Shown piece by piece: positions 50,673 to 59,905 of a stretch of DNA of 64,000 nt. Every line of letters starts with the position of its first letter. The first letter of the stretch is position 1. The stretch spans positions 1 through 64,000 of the forward strand of contig NZ_JADPKY010000099.1 of assembly GCF_023074185.1 (NCBI RefSeq), read 5' to 3'. The DNA is from Bradyrhizobium sp. 132. Lineage in GTDB: Bacteria > Pseudomonadota > Alphaproteobacteria > Rhizobiales > Xanthobacteraceae. Made by a program: the position numbers and the translations under genes. Under the pieces are notes generated by a model. It saw only the letters and a list, made by a program, of their open reading frames with translations, was not told the DNA's origin and searched no databases.

Positions 50673-51977
50673 ATGACAGTGACCGACATTGCGAGCCGGA
50701 CCTACAATCACAGCTGGCGGCTGGATCCCATCATCCGCAGCCTGCTCGATACCGATTTCTACAAGCTGTTGATGTTACAAATGATTCGGGAATCTTACCC
50801 GACTCAGAAGGTAACATTCTCGGTCATCAACCGTTCGCGCCATGTCCGGCTCGCCGAGATCATCGACGAGGGCGAGCTGCGCGCCCAGCTCGACCACGCC
50901 CGCACCATCCGCTTCACCAAGAAAGAGTTGATCTGGCTTGCCGGTAACACCTTCTACGGCAAGACCCACATGTTCTCGGCGGACTTCATCCGCTGGCTGG
51001 CCGAATTCCGGCTGCCCGAATACGAGCTGCGCAAGGTCGAAGGCCAGTACGAGCTGCATTTCCACGGGCCGTGGAGCCACACCACGATGTGGGAGATTCC
51101 CGCGCTCGCCATCCTCAACGAATTGCGCTCGCGCGCGGCGATCAAGGGCCGCGGCCGCTTCGAGCTCGACGTGCTCTATGCCCGCGCCAAGGCCAAGCTG
51201 TGGACCAAGGTGGAGCGGCTGCGCAAGCTGGAGAACCTCCGGCTCTCCGATTTCGGCACCCGCCGTCGCCACGGATTCCTCTGGCAGCGCTGGTGCGTGG
51301 AGGCGGTGAAGGAAGGCCTGGGCCCGTCCTTCATCGGCACATCCAACGTCCTGCTCGCGATGGACAATGATCTCGAAGCCATCGGCACCAACGCCCATGA
51401 GCTGCCGATGGTCGCTGCCGGGCTCGCCAAGGACGACGAGGAATTGCGCTGGGCCCCCTATCGCATCCTCGACCAGTGGCGCCAGACCTATGGCGGCAAC
51501 CTCCTGATCGCTCTGCCCGACGCTTTCGGCACCAAGGCCTTCCTGCGCGATGCGCCGGAATGGGTCGCCGACTGGACCGGCTTCCGCCCCGACAGCGCGC
51601 CGCCGATCCAGGCCGGCGAGGAGATCATGAAATGGTGGGAGTCAAAGGGCCGCAATCCCAGGGACAAGCTGCTCGTGTTTTCCGACGCCATGGACGTCGG
51701 CTCGATCGAGGAGACCTATCACCACTTCGGCGGCCGCGTGCGGCTCTCCTTCGGCTGGGGCACCAACCTCACCAATGATTTCGTCGGCTGCCCGCCGGAC
51801 GGCTCGTTCAATCTCGATCCGATCTCGATCGTCTGCAAGGTGTCGTCGGTCGACGGCCGCCCGGCGGTCAAGCTCTCCGACAACCCCGAGAAGGCGACCG
51901 GCCTGCCCTCGGAGATCGAGCGTTACCTGCGCGTTTTCGGCGACGCCGGTCGGGTGCGCAAGCCGGTGCTGGTTTAG
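50673..51977 (+). CDS. pncB: Nicotinate phosphoribosyltransferase
   Basis: Salvages nicotinate to nicotinate mononucleotide for NAD synthesis, consuming PRPP and ATP. 434 residues, full length. Signatures are SLLDTDFYKLLMLQMI (residues 25-40), RLSDFGTRRRHGFLWQ, FIGTSNVLLA, GTNAHELPMV, LPDAFGTKAFLRD and SFGWGTNLTNDF. It stands alone between the cyclase and the diguanylate cyclase genes. The catalytic His autophosphorylated in the family is within GTNAHELP. Confidence 0.97.
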   Translation: MTVTDIASRTYNHSWRLDPIIRSLLDTDFYKLLMLQMIRESYPTQKVTFSVINRSRHVRLAEIIDEGELRAQLDHARTIRFTKKELIWLAGNTFYGKTHMFSADFIRWLAEFRLPEYELRKVEGQYELHFHGPWSHTTMWEIPALAILNELRSRAAIKGRGRFELDVLYARAKAKLWTKVERLRKLENLRLSDFGTRRRHGFLWQRWCVEAVKEGLGPSFIGTSNVLLAMDNDLEAIGTNAHELPMVAAGLAKDDEELRWAPYRILDQWRQTYGGNLLIALPDAFGTKAFLRDAPEWVADWTGFRPDSAPPIQAGEEIMKWWESKGRNPRDKLLVFSDAMDVGSIEETYHHFGGRVRLSFGWGTNLTNDFVGCPPDGSFNLDPISIVCKVSSVDGRPAVKLSDNPEKATGLPSEIERYLRVFGDAGRVRKPVLV

Positions 51978-52223
51978 CGCCAGAGCAAACTCTCTCGATC
52001 GAGTAAACCGCGCAAGTCGAATGCAAGACATCGGCTCGTCGATGCCGCGTCAGTTCCGGTTCGACGGCATTTGCAACGATCTGCGAACATCCGTTTCACA
52101 ACGTCTTCACTCTGCGACGCAGTCTCCCGGCATTTTCAAGTCGAGTTTAGAACCCCTCACGCTTAATCCGCGTTATGAGCGGATCACTCCGCTGGGGTCG
52201 TCGAGTGACTTGGGGAACGCAAA

Positions 52224-53531
52224 GTGTTTCGCAGAACAACGACGTCGACGAAGGGACGCAGTTTCCTTCACGTCATCAAGCTCGTCTCGCCTTTCGTCAT
52301 GGTCGTCGTGCTGCAGGCGGCGATCGCCGGATTCAGCCTGGAGGTCATGTCCTCGGTCCGCGCTTACGTCGCGGGCGAGGCGATGTGGTCGCGCTCGCAG
52401 AAAAACGCCGTCTATTTCCTCAATCTCTATCTGCATTCGGGAGATGCCAGCCAGTTCGCGCAATACCAGACCTCGCTGGCTGTTCCCATCGGCGACGAGT
52501 TCGCACGCTGGGCGCTCGAGCGCGATCCGGTCGACGTCGAGGTCGCCCGCATCGGCTTTCTGCAAGGCGGCAACCATCCCGATGACGTGCCGGGATTGAT
52601 CTGGCTGTTCCGCTACTTCAAACAGGTCAGCTTTCTCAAGGAAGCGATCCGCGAGTGGGCCGCCACCGACCCCATGCTGCTGGAGCTGAATGTGTTCGGT
52701 GAGGTCATCCGGTCAGAACTGGAGAACGGGCCCGTTCAGGACGGCAACCGCCTGCAATTATTGTCGTCGCGGCTCTCGGAGCTCAACGCTCAGTTCACGG
52801 TGCACGCCAACCGGTTCTCCACCGTCCTCGGCGAAGGCTCCCGCGCCATCAAGATGACGCTGACTTGCGTCAATATCGTCACCGCCTTGACGTTGATCCT
52901 GCTCCTGATCTGGCACACGCGGCGATTGGTGCTGCAACGACAGGCGTTCGAGGATGCCTTGCATGCCGAGAAGGAGCGCCTGGCCTGGCAGGCATCACAC
53001 GACTGGCTGACCGGCTTGTCCAACCGCCGCGCCTTCGAGGCGCGCCTGCAAAGCGAGCTCGACAACATCGCGACAGGTTCGCTCGGCCTGATCCTGCTCG
53101 ACCTCGACCAGTTCAAGAACGTCAACGACAGCTGCGGCCATCTCGCGGGCGACCGCCTGCTCTGCCAGGTCGCACAACTGTTGCGGCAGGAACGGCGGCC
53201 GCACGATCTGGTGGCGCGGCTCGGCGGCGATGAATTCGGCCTGATCTTGCCGCAATGCTCGCCTTCAGGCGCCGTCGATATCGCCGAACGGCTGCGACGA
53301 TCGCTCGAATTGTTCAGCTTCACCTGGGACGATCGTTGCTTCGCGGTAACCGCCAGCATCGGCGTGACCTGTATTGCCGATCGCTGCACCACGCTCGAAG
53401 GCGCGATGCGGCATGCGGATGCGGCCTGCTACCGCGCCAAGGAGAAGGGACGCAACCGGGTTCAGGTCGACAATGTGCGGCCGGACGTCGTCCTCGTAGC
53501 CTCGCGACAACGCGAAGCTGCGCGCGCGTAA
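52224..53531 (+). CDS. Diguanylate cyclase with membrane sensor and I-site
   Basis: 435 residues from GTG 52224, with GGGGAA upstream. An N-terminal segment (VSPFVMVVVLQAAIAGFSL), a periplasmic helical domain (about 45-215), a second segment (ITLTCVNIVTALTLILLLIW-like, about 212-232), then GGDEF. The active site GGDEFG is at about residue 334, and RPHD five residues before it is a canonical RxxD inhibitory site, so the enzyme should make cyclic-di-GMP with product inhibition. DLDQFKNVNDSCGHLAGD and ADAACYRAKEKGRNRV are also canonical. Confidence 0.93.
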   Translation: MFRRTTTSTKGRSFLHVIKLVSPFVMVVVLQAAIAGFSLEVMSSVRAYVAGEAMWSRSQKNAVYFLNLYLHSGDASQFAQYQTSLAVPIGDEFARWALERDPVDVEVARIGFLQGGNHPDDVPGLIWLFRYFKQVSFLKEAIREWAATDPMLLELNVFGEVIRSELENGPVQDGNRLQLLSSRLSELNAQFTVHANRFSTVLGEGSRAIKMTLTCVNIVTALTLILLLIWHTRRLVLQRQAFEDALHAEKERLAWQASHDWLTGLSNRRAFEARLQSELDNIATGSLGLILLDLDQFKNVNDSCGHLAGDRLLCQVAQLLRQERRPHDLVARLGGDEFGLILPQCSPSGAVDIAERLRRSLELFSFTWDDRCFAVTASIGVTCIADRCTTLEGAMRHADAACYRAKEKGRNRVQVDNVRPDVVLVASRQREAARA

Positions 53532-53543
53532 CGACGGCGCCCG

Positions 53544-54179
53544 TCAGCGTACGGGCAGAATCCCGAGACCGGCAAGATGTGCGTCGAGGAACTGTTCGAC
53601 CTGCTGGCGCAGCATCTGCGGCGGCACGGCCACCATGCGCTCTTCCAGGCCAAGCGAGATGATCCCGTGCACGGCGGAAAACAGGGTGCGTGACAGCAAC
53701 GCGATCTGCACGTCGTCTGCATTCGGAAGCAGCCGCACCAGGGGTGGATGCATCAGCGCGAACGCGTCCATCACCAGCTGAAGGATGTCATCGGGGTAAG
53801 GACGATCGTCCTCCATCCGATGCTCGAACAGCGCGCGCAGCAGGTTGGCGTGCTCCGCGAAGAACTCGAGATAGGTCGCGGCAAGCCCATAGAGCTGGCG
53901 AACGGGATCTGCGGCCGGAACTCCGCCAAGGCGTACGGTCAGCGCCTGAACGGTCTCCCGATTCACGGTCAAAATGACCCCGTCGAAGTCGCCGAACTCG
54001 TTATAGACGCTTCCGATTGAGCAGCCGGCGGCTTCGGCAACATCCCGAACCTTTAGCGATCTCAAACCCTTAGTCGCAATAATACGACGGGCGATCTCCA
54101 GGATCTGAAACCGTCGGCGACTTTTTTTTTGGTCTCGTAGCGATTCTTCTTGAACATTGTTCATTTTTAGGATACTCAT
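53544..54179 (-). CDS. TetR family transcriptional regulator
   Basis: About 211 residues from ATG 54179 (MSILKMNNVQ) or 206 from ATG 54164. The N-terminal HTH is clear: ILEIARRIIATKGLRSLKVR and DVAEAAGCSIGSVYNEFGDF. The C-terminal ligand domain has AATYLEFFAEHANLLRALFE and HPPLVRLLPNADDVQIAL. An uninterrupted run of nine A (complement of 54122-54130) lies in codons for QKK near the start. Twin palindromes cover its promoter, so it should repress itself and the divergent gene at 54216. The open frame further upstream to 54815 is a shadow. Confidence 0.92.
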   Translation of the reverse strand: MSILKMNNVQEESLRDQKKSRRRFQILEIARRIIATKGLRSLKVRDVAEAAGCSIGSVYNEFGDFDGVILTVNRETVQALTVRLGGVPAADPVRQLYGLAATYLEFFAEHANLLRALFEHRMEDDRPYPDDILQLVMDAFALMHPPLVRLLPNADDVQIALLSRTLFSAVHGIISLGLEERMVAVPPQMLRQQVEQFLDAHLAGLGILPVR

Positions 54180-54194
54180 TTGAACAATGTTCAC
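54150..54194. promoter_or_regulatory. Twin TetR-type operators
   Basis: TTGAACATTGTTCAT (54150-54164) and TTGAACAATGTTCAC (54180-54194) both contain TGAACA-N-TGTTCA, 30 bases apart centre to centre. They flank the start of the TetR gene (one overlaps the 54164 ATG) and precede the divergent 88-aa gene. The 30-base spacing, about three helical turns, allows two dimers on one face. Confidence 0.8.
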
Positions 54195-54215
54195 ACTATC
54201 TCGGAGACCTGCAAA

Positions 54216-54482
54216 ATGCAAACCCTCGCCGTTGATATCGCCTCCACCTTCATCGATGACGCCACCGCTCTCGTTGCCGGAATTGGCCGGGCGGTCCTGC
54301 GGTTCGCGATGGCGCCGATCGATCGCATCGCAAATGCCTGCGACATCGCCGGCGTCCTGACCGAGCGCCGCGCAACCTTCCGGATGTGGCGCGCCAACCG
54401 CGCCCGTGCCCGTGATGAGGGCCGCCGCTTCAGCCGGCTCGGCCGCTTCTCGCCCTTTCGCCGTCTCGCCCACCTCACCTGA
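54216..54482 (+). CDS. Basic hypothetical protein, 88 aa, divergent from tetR
   Basis: ATG 54216 has GGAG ten bases upstream. The protein starts MQTLAVDIASTFIDDATALV, followed by AGIGRAVLRFAMAPIDRIAN and an Arg-rich end (RMWRANRARARDEGRRFSRL). No signal peptide; amphipathic helices suggest membrane or nucleic-acid contact. The twin operators lie just upstream, so it is probably the first target of the TetR regulator. Unrecognised family. Bases 54483-54711 carry no gene. Confidence 0.55.
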   Translation: MQTLAVDIASTFIDDATALVAGIGRAVLRFAMAPIDRIANACDIAGVLTERRATFRMWRANRARARDEGRRFSRLGRFSPFRRLAHLT

Positions 54483-54711
54483 GGCGGGCGCAGCCGGCAC
54501 GCCTCCCTGCCGGAGCTTGATAGGGCCGCGACCAAAACCATTTGCGAACCAAACGTCGCCACGCGGAGACCAACAGGATCGGAAGGCCAAGGCGCAGCGC
54601 AGGCCGGGACGATCGTCGTCAACCCGCAATTGCCCGTCGCGTCTCCTCCGGTCCCGATGCCCAACCAACAATGAAACAACCTCAGACAGCGTTTCCAAAA
54701 CAGGACTAGTC

Positions 54712-57700
54712 ATGATCAGGGATTTGATGTCGTCACGCCGCTTTGCGCCGCTGTTCTGGGCGCAATTCTTCTCGGCGCTGAACGACAACGTGCTCAAGAA
54801 CGCACTCGTCATCATCCTGCTTTACAGTGTCGCGACCGGCCACGGAGATGCGCTGGTGACGGTCGCAGGCGCCGTCTTCATCTTCCCCTATTTCATCCTG
54901 TCCGGGCTCGGCGGGCAGCTCGCCGACAAATACGTCAAATCCGTCGTCGCGCGGCGGCTCAAATTCGCCGAGATCTTCGCCGCGGGCTTTGCCGCCGCCG
55001 GCTTCTTGCTGCATTCGGTGCCGCTGCTGTTCGCAGCGCTCGCACTGTTTGGCGTCATCGCCGCCCTGTTCGGCCCCGTGAAATATTCGATGCTGCCGGA
55101 CCAGCTCGCGCTCGGCGAGCTCGCGACGGGCAACGCGCTGGTCGAAGGCGCGACCTTCATGGCGATCCTGCTCGGCACCGTCGCCGGCGGCCAGTTCGTG
55201 GCCGGCTCCGCGCATATGGGCTGGGTCGCTTCGGCCGTGGTCGTGCTGGCCCTGCTGTCCTGGGCCGTCGCCTCCCGCATTCCGGCAACAACGCCCTCTG
55301 CACCCGATCTGTCCGTCAACGCCGATCCCTGGACCTCGACGCTCGGCCTGTTGAAGACGCTGCACGCCGACCACCGGCTGTGGGACGGCACCGTGATCGT
55401 CTCCTGGTTCTGGCTGGTGGGCGCCATCGTGCTCTCGCTGCTGCCGGCGCTGGTCAAGGACGTCGTCGGTGGCACCGAGGGCGTGGTAACGCTGTGTCTC
55501 GCGGTCTTCGCAATCGGCATTGCCATCGGCTCGCTGTTCGCCGCTAGCCTGAGCCACGTTCGCCCGAACCTCGCGCTGGTGCCGATCGGCGCCATCATCA
55601 TGGGGTTTGCCGGCCTCGATCTCGCCTGGGCGATCGGCGCGACCAGCAAGGGTCAGGACATCGCCGCGGTCGACTTCGCGACGTCGTTCGCCGGCCTGCG
55701 CATGCTGATCGACTTCGTCGCCTTCGCATTCGGCGGCGGGCTATTCGTCGTGCCGTCCTTCGCTGCCGTCCAGGCCTGGTCGGCACCGTCCGAGCGTGCC
55801 CGCATCATCGCCGCCGGCAATGTGCTGCAGGCCGCTTTCATGGTAGCGGGCTCGCTGTTCGTCGCGCTGCTGCAGGCGGCCGGATTGCATGTCGGCTGGA
55901 TCTTCTTCGGCCTCGGCATCGCAAGTTTCGGCGCAGTCTGGTTCGTGCTGACGAAGTGGGGCAAGGAAGGCGTGCGCGATTTCGGTGGTCTGCTGTTCCG
56001 CGCACTGTTCCGCACGGAAGTCCGTGGGCTTGAAAATCTGCCGCCCGCCGGCACGCGCATGCTGATCGCGCCCAACCATGTCAGCCTGATCGACGGCCCG
56101 CTGCTGCACGCCGTGCTGCCGATCGACGCGAGCTTCGCGGTCGATACCGGCATCTCCAAGGCCTGGTGGGCCAAGCCGTTCCTGCGCGTGGTCAAGCACT
56201 ACACCATGGACCCCAGCAAGCCGCTGGCCGCGCGCGACCTGATCAGGCTTGTCGCCGCCGGCGAGCCGGTCGTGATTTTCCCGGAGGGACGCATCACCGT
56301 CTCCGGCTCGCTGATGAAGGTCTATGACGGCACCGCGATGATCGCGGACAAGGCCGATGCGGTCGTCGTCCCGATCCGCATCGAAGGCGCGCAACGCTCG
56401 CATCTCAGCTATCTCAACGGCAGCCAGATCAAGCGCTCGTGGTTTCCGCGGGTGACCGTCACCATCCTGCCGCCGGTCAAGCTTCCGGTCGATCCGTCGC
56501 TGAAGGGCAAGGCGCGCCGCAACGCTGCGGGCGCAGCGCTTCAGGACGTGATGATTGACGCCATGGTGAAGAACGCCATGCTCGATCACACGCTGTTCGA
56601 AGCGCTTGGGCACGCCTATCGCGACCGCGACACCGGCAAGGTCATCGTCGAGGACGCGCTCGGCACCAAGCTGACCTATCGCAAGCTGATCCTGGGCGCG
56701 CAGGTCTTGAGCCGGAAGCTGGAGAGCGGCACCGGCGTCGGTGAGAATGTCGGCGTGCTGCTGCCGAATTCCGCAGGCGTCGCCGTCGTCTTCATGGCGC
56801 TGCAAAACATCGGCCGGGTGCCGGCGATGCTCAACTTCTCCGCGGGCCCGGTCAACGTGCTCGCCGCCATGAAGGCCGCGCAGGTCAAGACGGTGCTGAC
56901 ATCGAAGGCCTTCATCGAGAAGGGCAAGCTCGACAAGCTGATGGCGGCGATCTCCGCGCAAGTCCGCGTCGTCTATCTCGAGGATGTCCGCGCCTCGATC
57001 GGCACGGCCGACAAGATCAAGGGCCTGCTCGCCGGCACCGCGCCGCGCGTCACGCGCCAGGCGAATGATCCGGCCGTCGTGCTGTTCACATCGGGCTCGG
57101 AAGGCACCCCCAGGGGCGTGGTGCTGTCCCACCGCAATATCCTCGCCAACGCCGCGCAGGCGCTGGCGCGGGTCGATGCCAACGCCAACGACAAGGTGTT
57201 CAACGTGCTGCCGGTGTTCCACTCCTTCGGACTGACCGGCGGATTGATAATGCCGCTGCTCGCGGGCATTCCGATCTACATGTACCCCTCGCCGCTGCAC
57301 TATCGGATCGTGCCCGAGCTGATCTACCAGAGCGGCGCCACGATCCTGTTCGGCACCGACACGTTCCTCACCGGCTACGCGCGCTCGGCGCATGCCTACG
57401 ACTTCCGTACGCTGCGCCTGGTGATCGCCGGCGCCGAAGCGGTCAAGGATCGGACACGCCAGGTGTTCATGGAGCGCTACGGCATCCGCATCCTCGAAGG
57501 CTATGGAGTCACCGAGACCGCGCCGGTGCTGGCGATGAACACGCCGATGGCCAATCGCCCCGGCACCGTCGGCCGCCTGTCGCCGCTGATGGAAAGCCGC
57601 CTCGAGCCAGTCCCCGGCATCGAGGAAGGTGGACGCCTCTCGGTGCGCGGACCGAACGTGATGCTTGGATACTTGCGGGCCGAAAATCCCGGCGTGCTCG

Positions 57701-58116
57701 AACCGCTCGCCGAGGGCTGGCACGACACCGGCGACATCGTGGCGATCGACGCCGCCGGCTTCATCACCATCAAGGGCCGCGCCAAGCGCTTTGCCAAGAT
57801 CGCGGGCGAAATGGTCTCGCTGTCAGCGGTCGAGAGCATCGCGACGACGCTGTGGCCGCAGGCCGCATCGGTTGCCGTGTCGATCCCGGATCCGCGCAAG
57901 GGCGAGCGCATCGTGCTGCTCACGACGGAGAAGGGTGCCGAGCGTAGCGCGATGCTGGGTCAGGCAAAGACGATCGGCGCGTCCGAGCTGACCGTTCCCG
58001 CGGCGATCTTGGTGGTCGACAAGGTGCCGCTGCTCGGCAGCGGCAAGACCGACTACGTCACCGCAACGACGATGGCCCGCGAGCAGGCGTCCGCGCCGGA
58101 GCGCGAGGTGGCGTAG
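54712..58116 (+). CDS. MFS-PlsC-acyl-ligase fusion (LplT/Aas-like)
   Basis: A 1134-residue three-part protein for phospholipid recycling at the inner membrane. Residues 1-400 are an LplT-like MFS transporter (FWAQFFSALNDNVLKNALVI start, about 12 membrane segments) that would flip lysophospholipids. Residues about 440-640 are a PlsC acyltransferase with the HX4D motif in NHVSLIDGP and FPEGRITVSGS. Residues about 650-1134 are an AMP-forming acyl-ACP synthetase (LFTSGSEGTPRGVVLSHRN, GYGVTETAP, KGRAKRFAKIAGEMVSL). ATG 54712 is chosen because the MFS starts there; the frame is open further upstream. Confidence 0.92.
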   Translation: MIRDLMSSRRFAPLFWAQFFSALNDNVLKNALVIILLYSVATGHGDALVTVAGAVFIFPYFILSGLGGQLADKYVKSVVARRLKFAEIFAAGFAAAGFLLHSVPLLFAALALFGVIAALFGPVKYSMLPDQLALGELATGNALVEGATFMAILLGTVAGGQFVAGSAHMGWVASAVVVLALLSWAVASRIPATTPSAPDLSVNADPWTSTLGLLKTLHADHRLWDGTVIVSWFWLVGAIVLSLLPALVKDVVGGTEGVVTLCLAVFAIGIAIGSLFAASLSHVRPNLALVPIGAIIMGFAGLDLAWAIGATSKGQDIAAVDFATSFAGLRMLIDFVAFAFGGGLFVVPSFAAVQAWSAPSERARIIAAGNVLQAAFMVAGSLFVALLQAAGLHVGWIFFGLGIASFGAVWFVLTKWGKEGVRDFGGLLFRALFRTEVRGLENLPPAGTRMLIAPNHVSLIDGPLLHAVLPIDASFAVDTGISKAWWAKPFLRVVKHYTMDPSKPLAARDLIRLVAAGEPVVIFPEGRITVSGSLMKVYDGTAMIADKADAVVVPIRIEGAQRSHLSYLNGSQIKRSWFPRVTVTILPPVKLPVDPSLKGKARRNAAGAALQDVMIDAMVKNAMLDHTLFEALGHAYRDRDTGKVIVEDALGTKLTYRKLILGAQVLSRKLESGTGVGENVGVLLPNSAGVAVVFMALQNIGRVPAMLNFSAGPVNVLAAMKAAQVKTVLTSKAFIEKGKLDKLMAAISAQVRVVYLEDVRASIGTADKIKGLLAGTAPRVTRQANDPAVVLFTSGSEGTPRGVVLSHRNILANAAQALARVDANANDKVFNVLPVFHSFGLTGGLIMPLLAGIPIYMYPSPLHYRIVPELIYQSGATILFGTDTFLTGYARSAHAYDFRTLRLVIAGAEAVKDRTRQVFMERYGIRILEGYGVTETAPVLAMNTPMANRPGTVGRLSPLMESRLEPVPGIEEGGRLSVRGPNVMLGYLRAENPGVLEPLAEGWHDTGDIVAIDAAGFITIKGRAKRFAKIAGEMVSLSAVESIATTLWPQAASVAVSIPDPRKGERIVLLTTEKGAERSAMLGQAKTIGASELTVPAAILVVDKVPLLGSGKTDYVTATTMAREQASAPEREVA

Positions 58117-58120
58117 AGAG

Positions 58121-58795
58121 ATGCACGAGGCGCCTCAATCAGGCGAGGCGCGATGCCCGGGAGTGGTTCTGCTTCACGGCATCGCGCGGACCTCGGCGTC
58201 CCTGACCAGACTGCATCGGGCGCTCCGGGCAAGCGGCTTCGCAACGCTCAACGTCGACTATGCCAGCCGCCGCAAATCGATCACAGCGCTCGCGGACGAT
58301 ATCCACCCGGAGGTCGCCCGCTTCGCCGAACGTCATGCGCCGCTGCATTTCGTCGCGCATTCGATGGGCGGTCTGGTGACGCGTGCCTATATCGCAAAGT
58401 ACCGGCCGGATCGGCTTGCGGGCGTGGTAATGCTGGGTACGCCAAACGGCGGTAGCGAAGTCGCTGATCTCCTGCGTGGATCTCGGCTCTACCGTGCATT
58501 CTACGGCCCCGCCGGGCTCGAGCTCACCACCACGGCTGCGACCGGGTCTGACGCCCTGCCCGCCGTGGACTATCCGGTCGGCGTGATCGCGGGAAACCGC
58601 TTCATCGATCCCGCCGCAGGTCTCTTCGTTCTGCCCAAGCCGAATGACGGACGGGTCTCAGTGCAAAGCGCGATGGTGGCCGGAATGGCCGACCATGTCG
58701 TCGTCAAGGCGTCGCATACCGGGCTTCCGCGTCACGCCGCTGCGATCGAACAGACCATTGCTTTCCTGCGCGACGGCCGCTTCCGCACCATCTGA
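58121..58795 (+). CDS. Alpha/beta hydrolase, lipase-like
   Basis: A 224-residue cytoplasmic protein, with VVLLHGIARTSASLTRLHRA at the oxyanion region and the nucleophile Ser in HFVAHSMGGLVTRAYIAKY. LAGVVMLGTPNGGSEVADLL is typical of class I triacylglycerol lipases and related esterases. A catalytic His near the end is in VVKASHTGLP. It follows the lipid acyltransferase fusion after four bases and so probably works in the same lipid-turnover operon. Confidence 0.88.
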   Translation: MHEAPQSGEARCPGVVLLHGIARTSASLTRLHRALRASGFATLNVDYASRRKSITALADDIHPEVARFAERHAPLHFVAHSMGGLVTRAYIAKYRPDRLAGVVMLGTPNGGSEVADLLRGSRLYRAFYGPAGLELTTTAATGSDALPAVDYPVGVIAGNRFIDPAAGLFVLPKPNDGRVSVQSAMVAGMADHVVVKASHTGLPRHAAAIEQTIAFLRDGRFRTI

Positions 58796-58798
58796 ATC

Positions 58799-59905
58799 TC
58801 AAGAGCCGGCTTCGCTGCGCCGCTCCTGCGCATAGCGCACCAGTGCCGCAAAGCGATAGATGCCGTGCACGAACTTGCCATAGGGCATGGTGATGAACAG
58901 CGCGAATACCGCGCCCAAATGCAGCGCAAGCAGCGGCCCCATGGCGGCGGTCTCGCGCAGGAGCAGAAGCAGCATGCCGGTGAAGCCGGTCAGGAACAAC
59001 ATGGCGATGAAACCGACATCCATGCCGTAGCGCTGCTCGTCGAGCAACGCCGGATCGCGCCGCATCTTGGCCGCGAACAGGCCGATCGGCCCGATGATGA
59101 GACCGATGCCGCCAAGCGTACCAAGCACGACCGGCAGATCCCACCAGGGATACGGAGCCTCGCGTCCCCACAAATAATGATAGAGCGTAGCCACCGACGT
59201 CGCGGCGAAGCAGAGCAGGAAACCGTAGAAAGTCAGGTGATGATACAGTTTGCGCCGGTCGGTCGGCTTCTCGTCCTCGTTGTAGCAGCCGACGCCGCCG
59301 CCGTGGAGATAGCGCAGCTCGCCCGCATCGCGGATCGCCTGGAAGATCGAGCCCCCATCGGCACGGCCGCCGATCGGCGTGCCGATGTCGCGCCAGAACG
59401 CACGCACGCTCATGACCAGCGCGAGGATCGCATAGAGAAAGGCGGCGCTGAATAATGCGGCCATCGCATTGTGCGGCATCAGTCTGTAGAACGCGCCGGG
59501 ACCGGTGTGCACGCCGAACAGCACGCTGCGGTCGTTCAGGACGGCGAAGCCGAGAATGAAGGCGGCCATGCTGAGCGCGGCGATGACACTGATGACGAGG
59601 CCGTTTCGCGCGAACGCACCGGACAGCGCCTGTGGCCAGGCATAGGCGGCATAGGATTCGGCGCGCGCGATCGCCAGCGTCTGCGGGACGTTGACGTTGA
59701 ATTCATGCGGCGGCGAGAACTGGCAGTCGACGTAGCAGGCGCCGCAGGAATGGCAGAGATTGGCGAGATAATTGAGGTCGCCGTCGGAGAAGGCACGGCG
59801 CATTTCCATGGCGGGAAATACCGCGCACAGTCCCTCGCAGTAGCGGCAGGAATTGCAGACCGTCATCAGGCGGTCGGCTTCGTCGAGAATCCTAGTTCCG
59901 TGCAT
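58799..59905 (-). CDS. tcuB: Tricarballylate utilisation protein B (Fe-S/heme membrane partner)
   Basis: 368 residues: two 4Fe-4S-type clusters at the N-terminus (CNSCRYCEGLCAVFP, CHSCGACYVDCQFSPPHEFN), then six or so membrane segments with several His for heme binding. TcuB reoxidises the flavin of TcuA during tricarballylate (or similar tricarboxylate) oxidation. It overlaps the tcuA stop by 14 bases, so translation is coupled. Confidence 0.92.
   Translation of the reverse strand: MHGTRILDEADRLMTVCNSCRYCEGLCAVFPAMEMRRAFSDGDLNYLANLCHSCGACYVDCQFSPPHEFNVNVPQTLAIARAESYAAYAWPQALSGAFARNGLVISVIAALSMAAFILGFAVLNDRSVLFGVHTGPGAFYRLMPHNAMAALFSAAFLYAILALVMSVRAFWRDIGTPIGGRADGGSIFQAIRDAGELRYLHGGGVGCYNEDEKPTDRRKLYHHLTFYGFLLCFAATSVATLYHYLWGREAPYPWWDLPVVLGTLGGIGLIIGPIGLFAAKMRRDPALLDEQRYGMDVGFIAMLFLTGFTGMLLLLLRETAAMGPLLALHLGAVFALFITMPYGKFVHGIYRFAALVRYAQERRSEAGS

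Noticed and set aside
54483..54711. N-terminal extension of the MFS-PlsC-ligase frame (open from 54406)
   Set aside because: The extra residues are Pro/Arg/Ser-rich and overlap the 88-aa gene; the LplT-like domain starts at ATG 54712.
55741..57723. Minus-strand frame of 660 codons opposite the lipid fusion
   Set aside because: Shadow composition; the plus strand contains PlsC and ligase motifs throughout.
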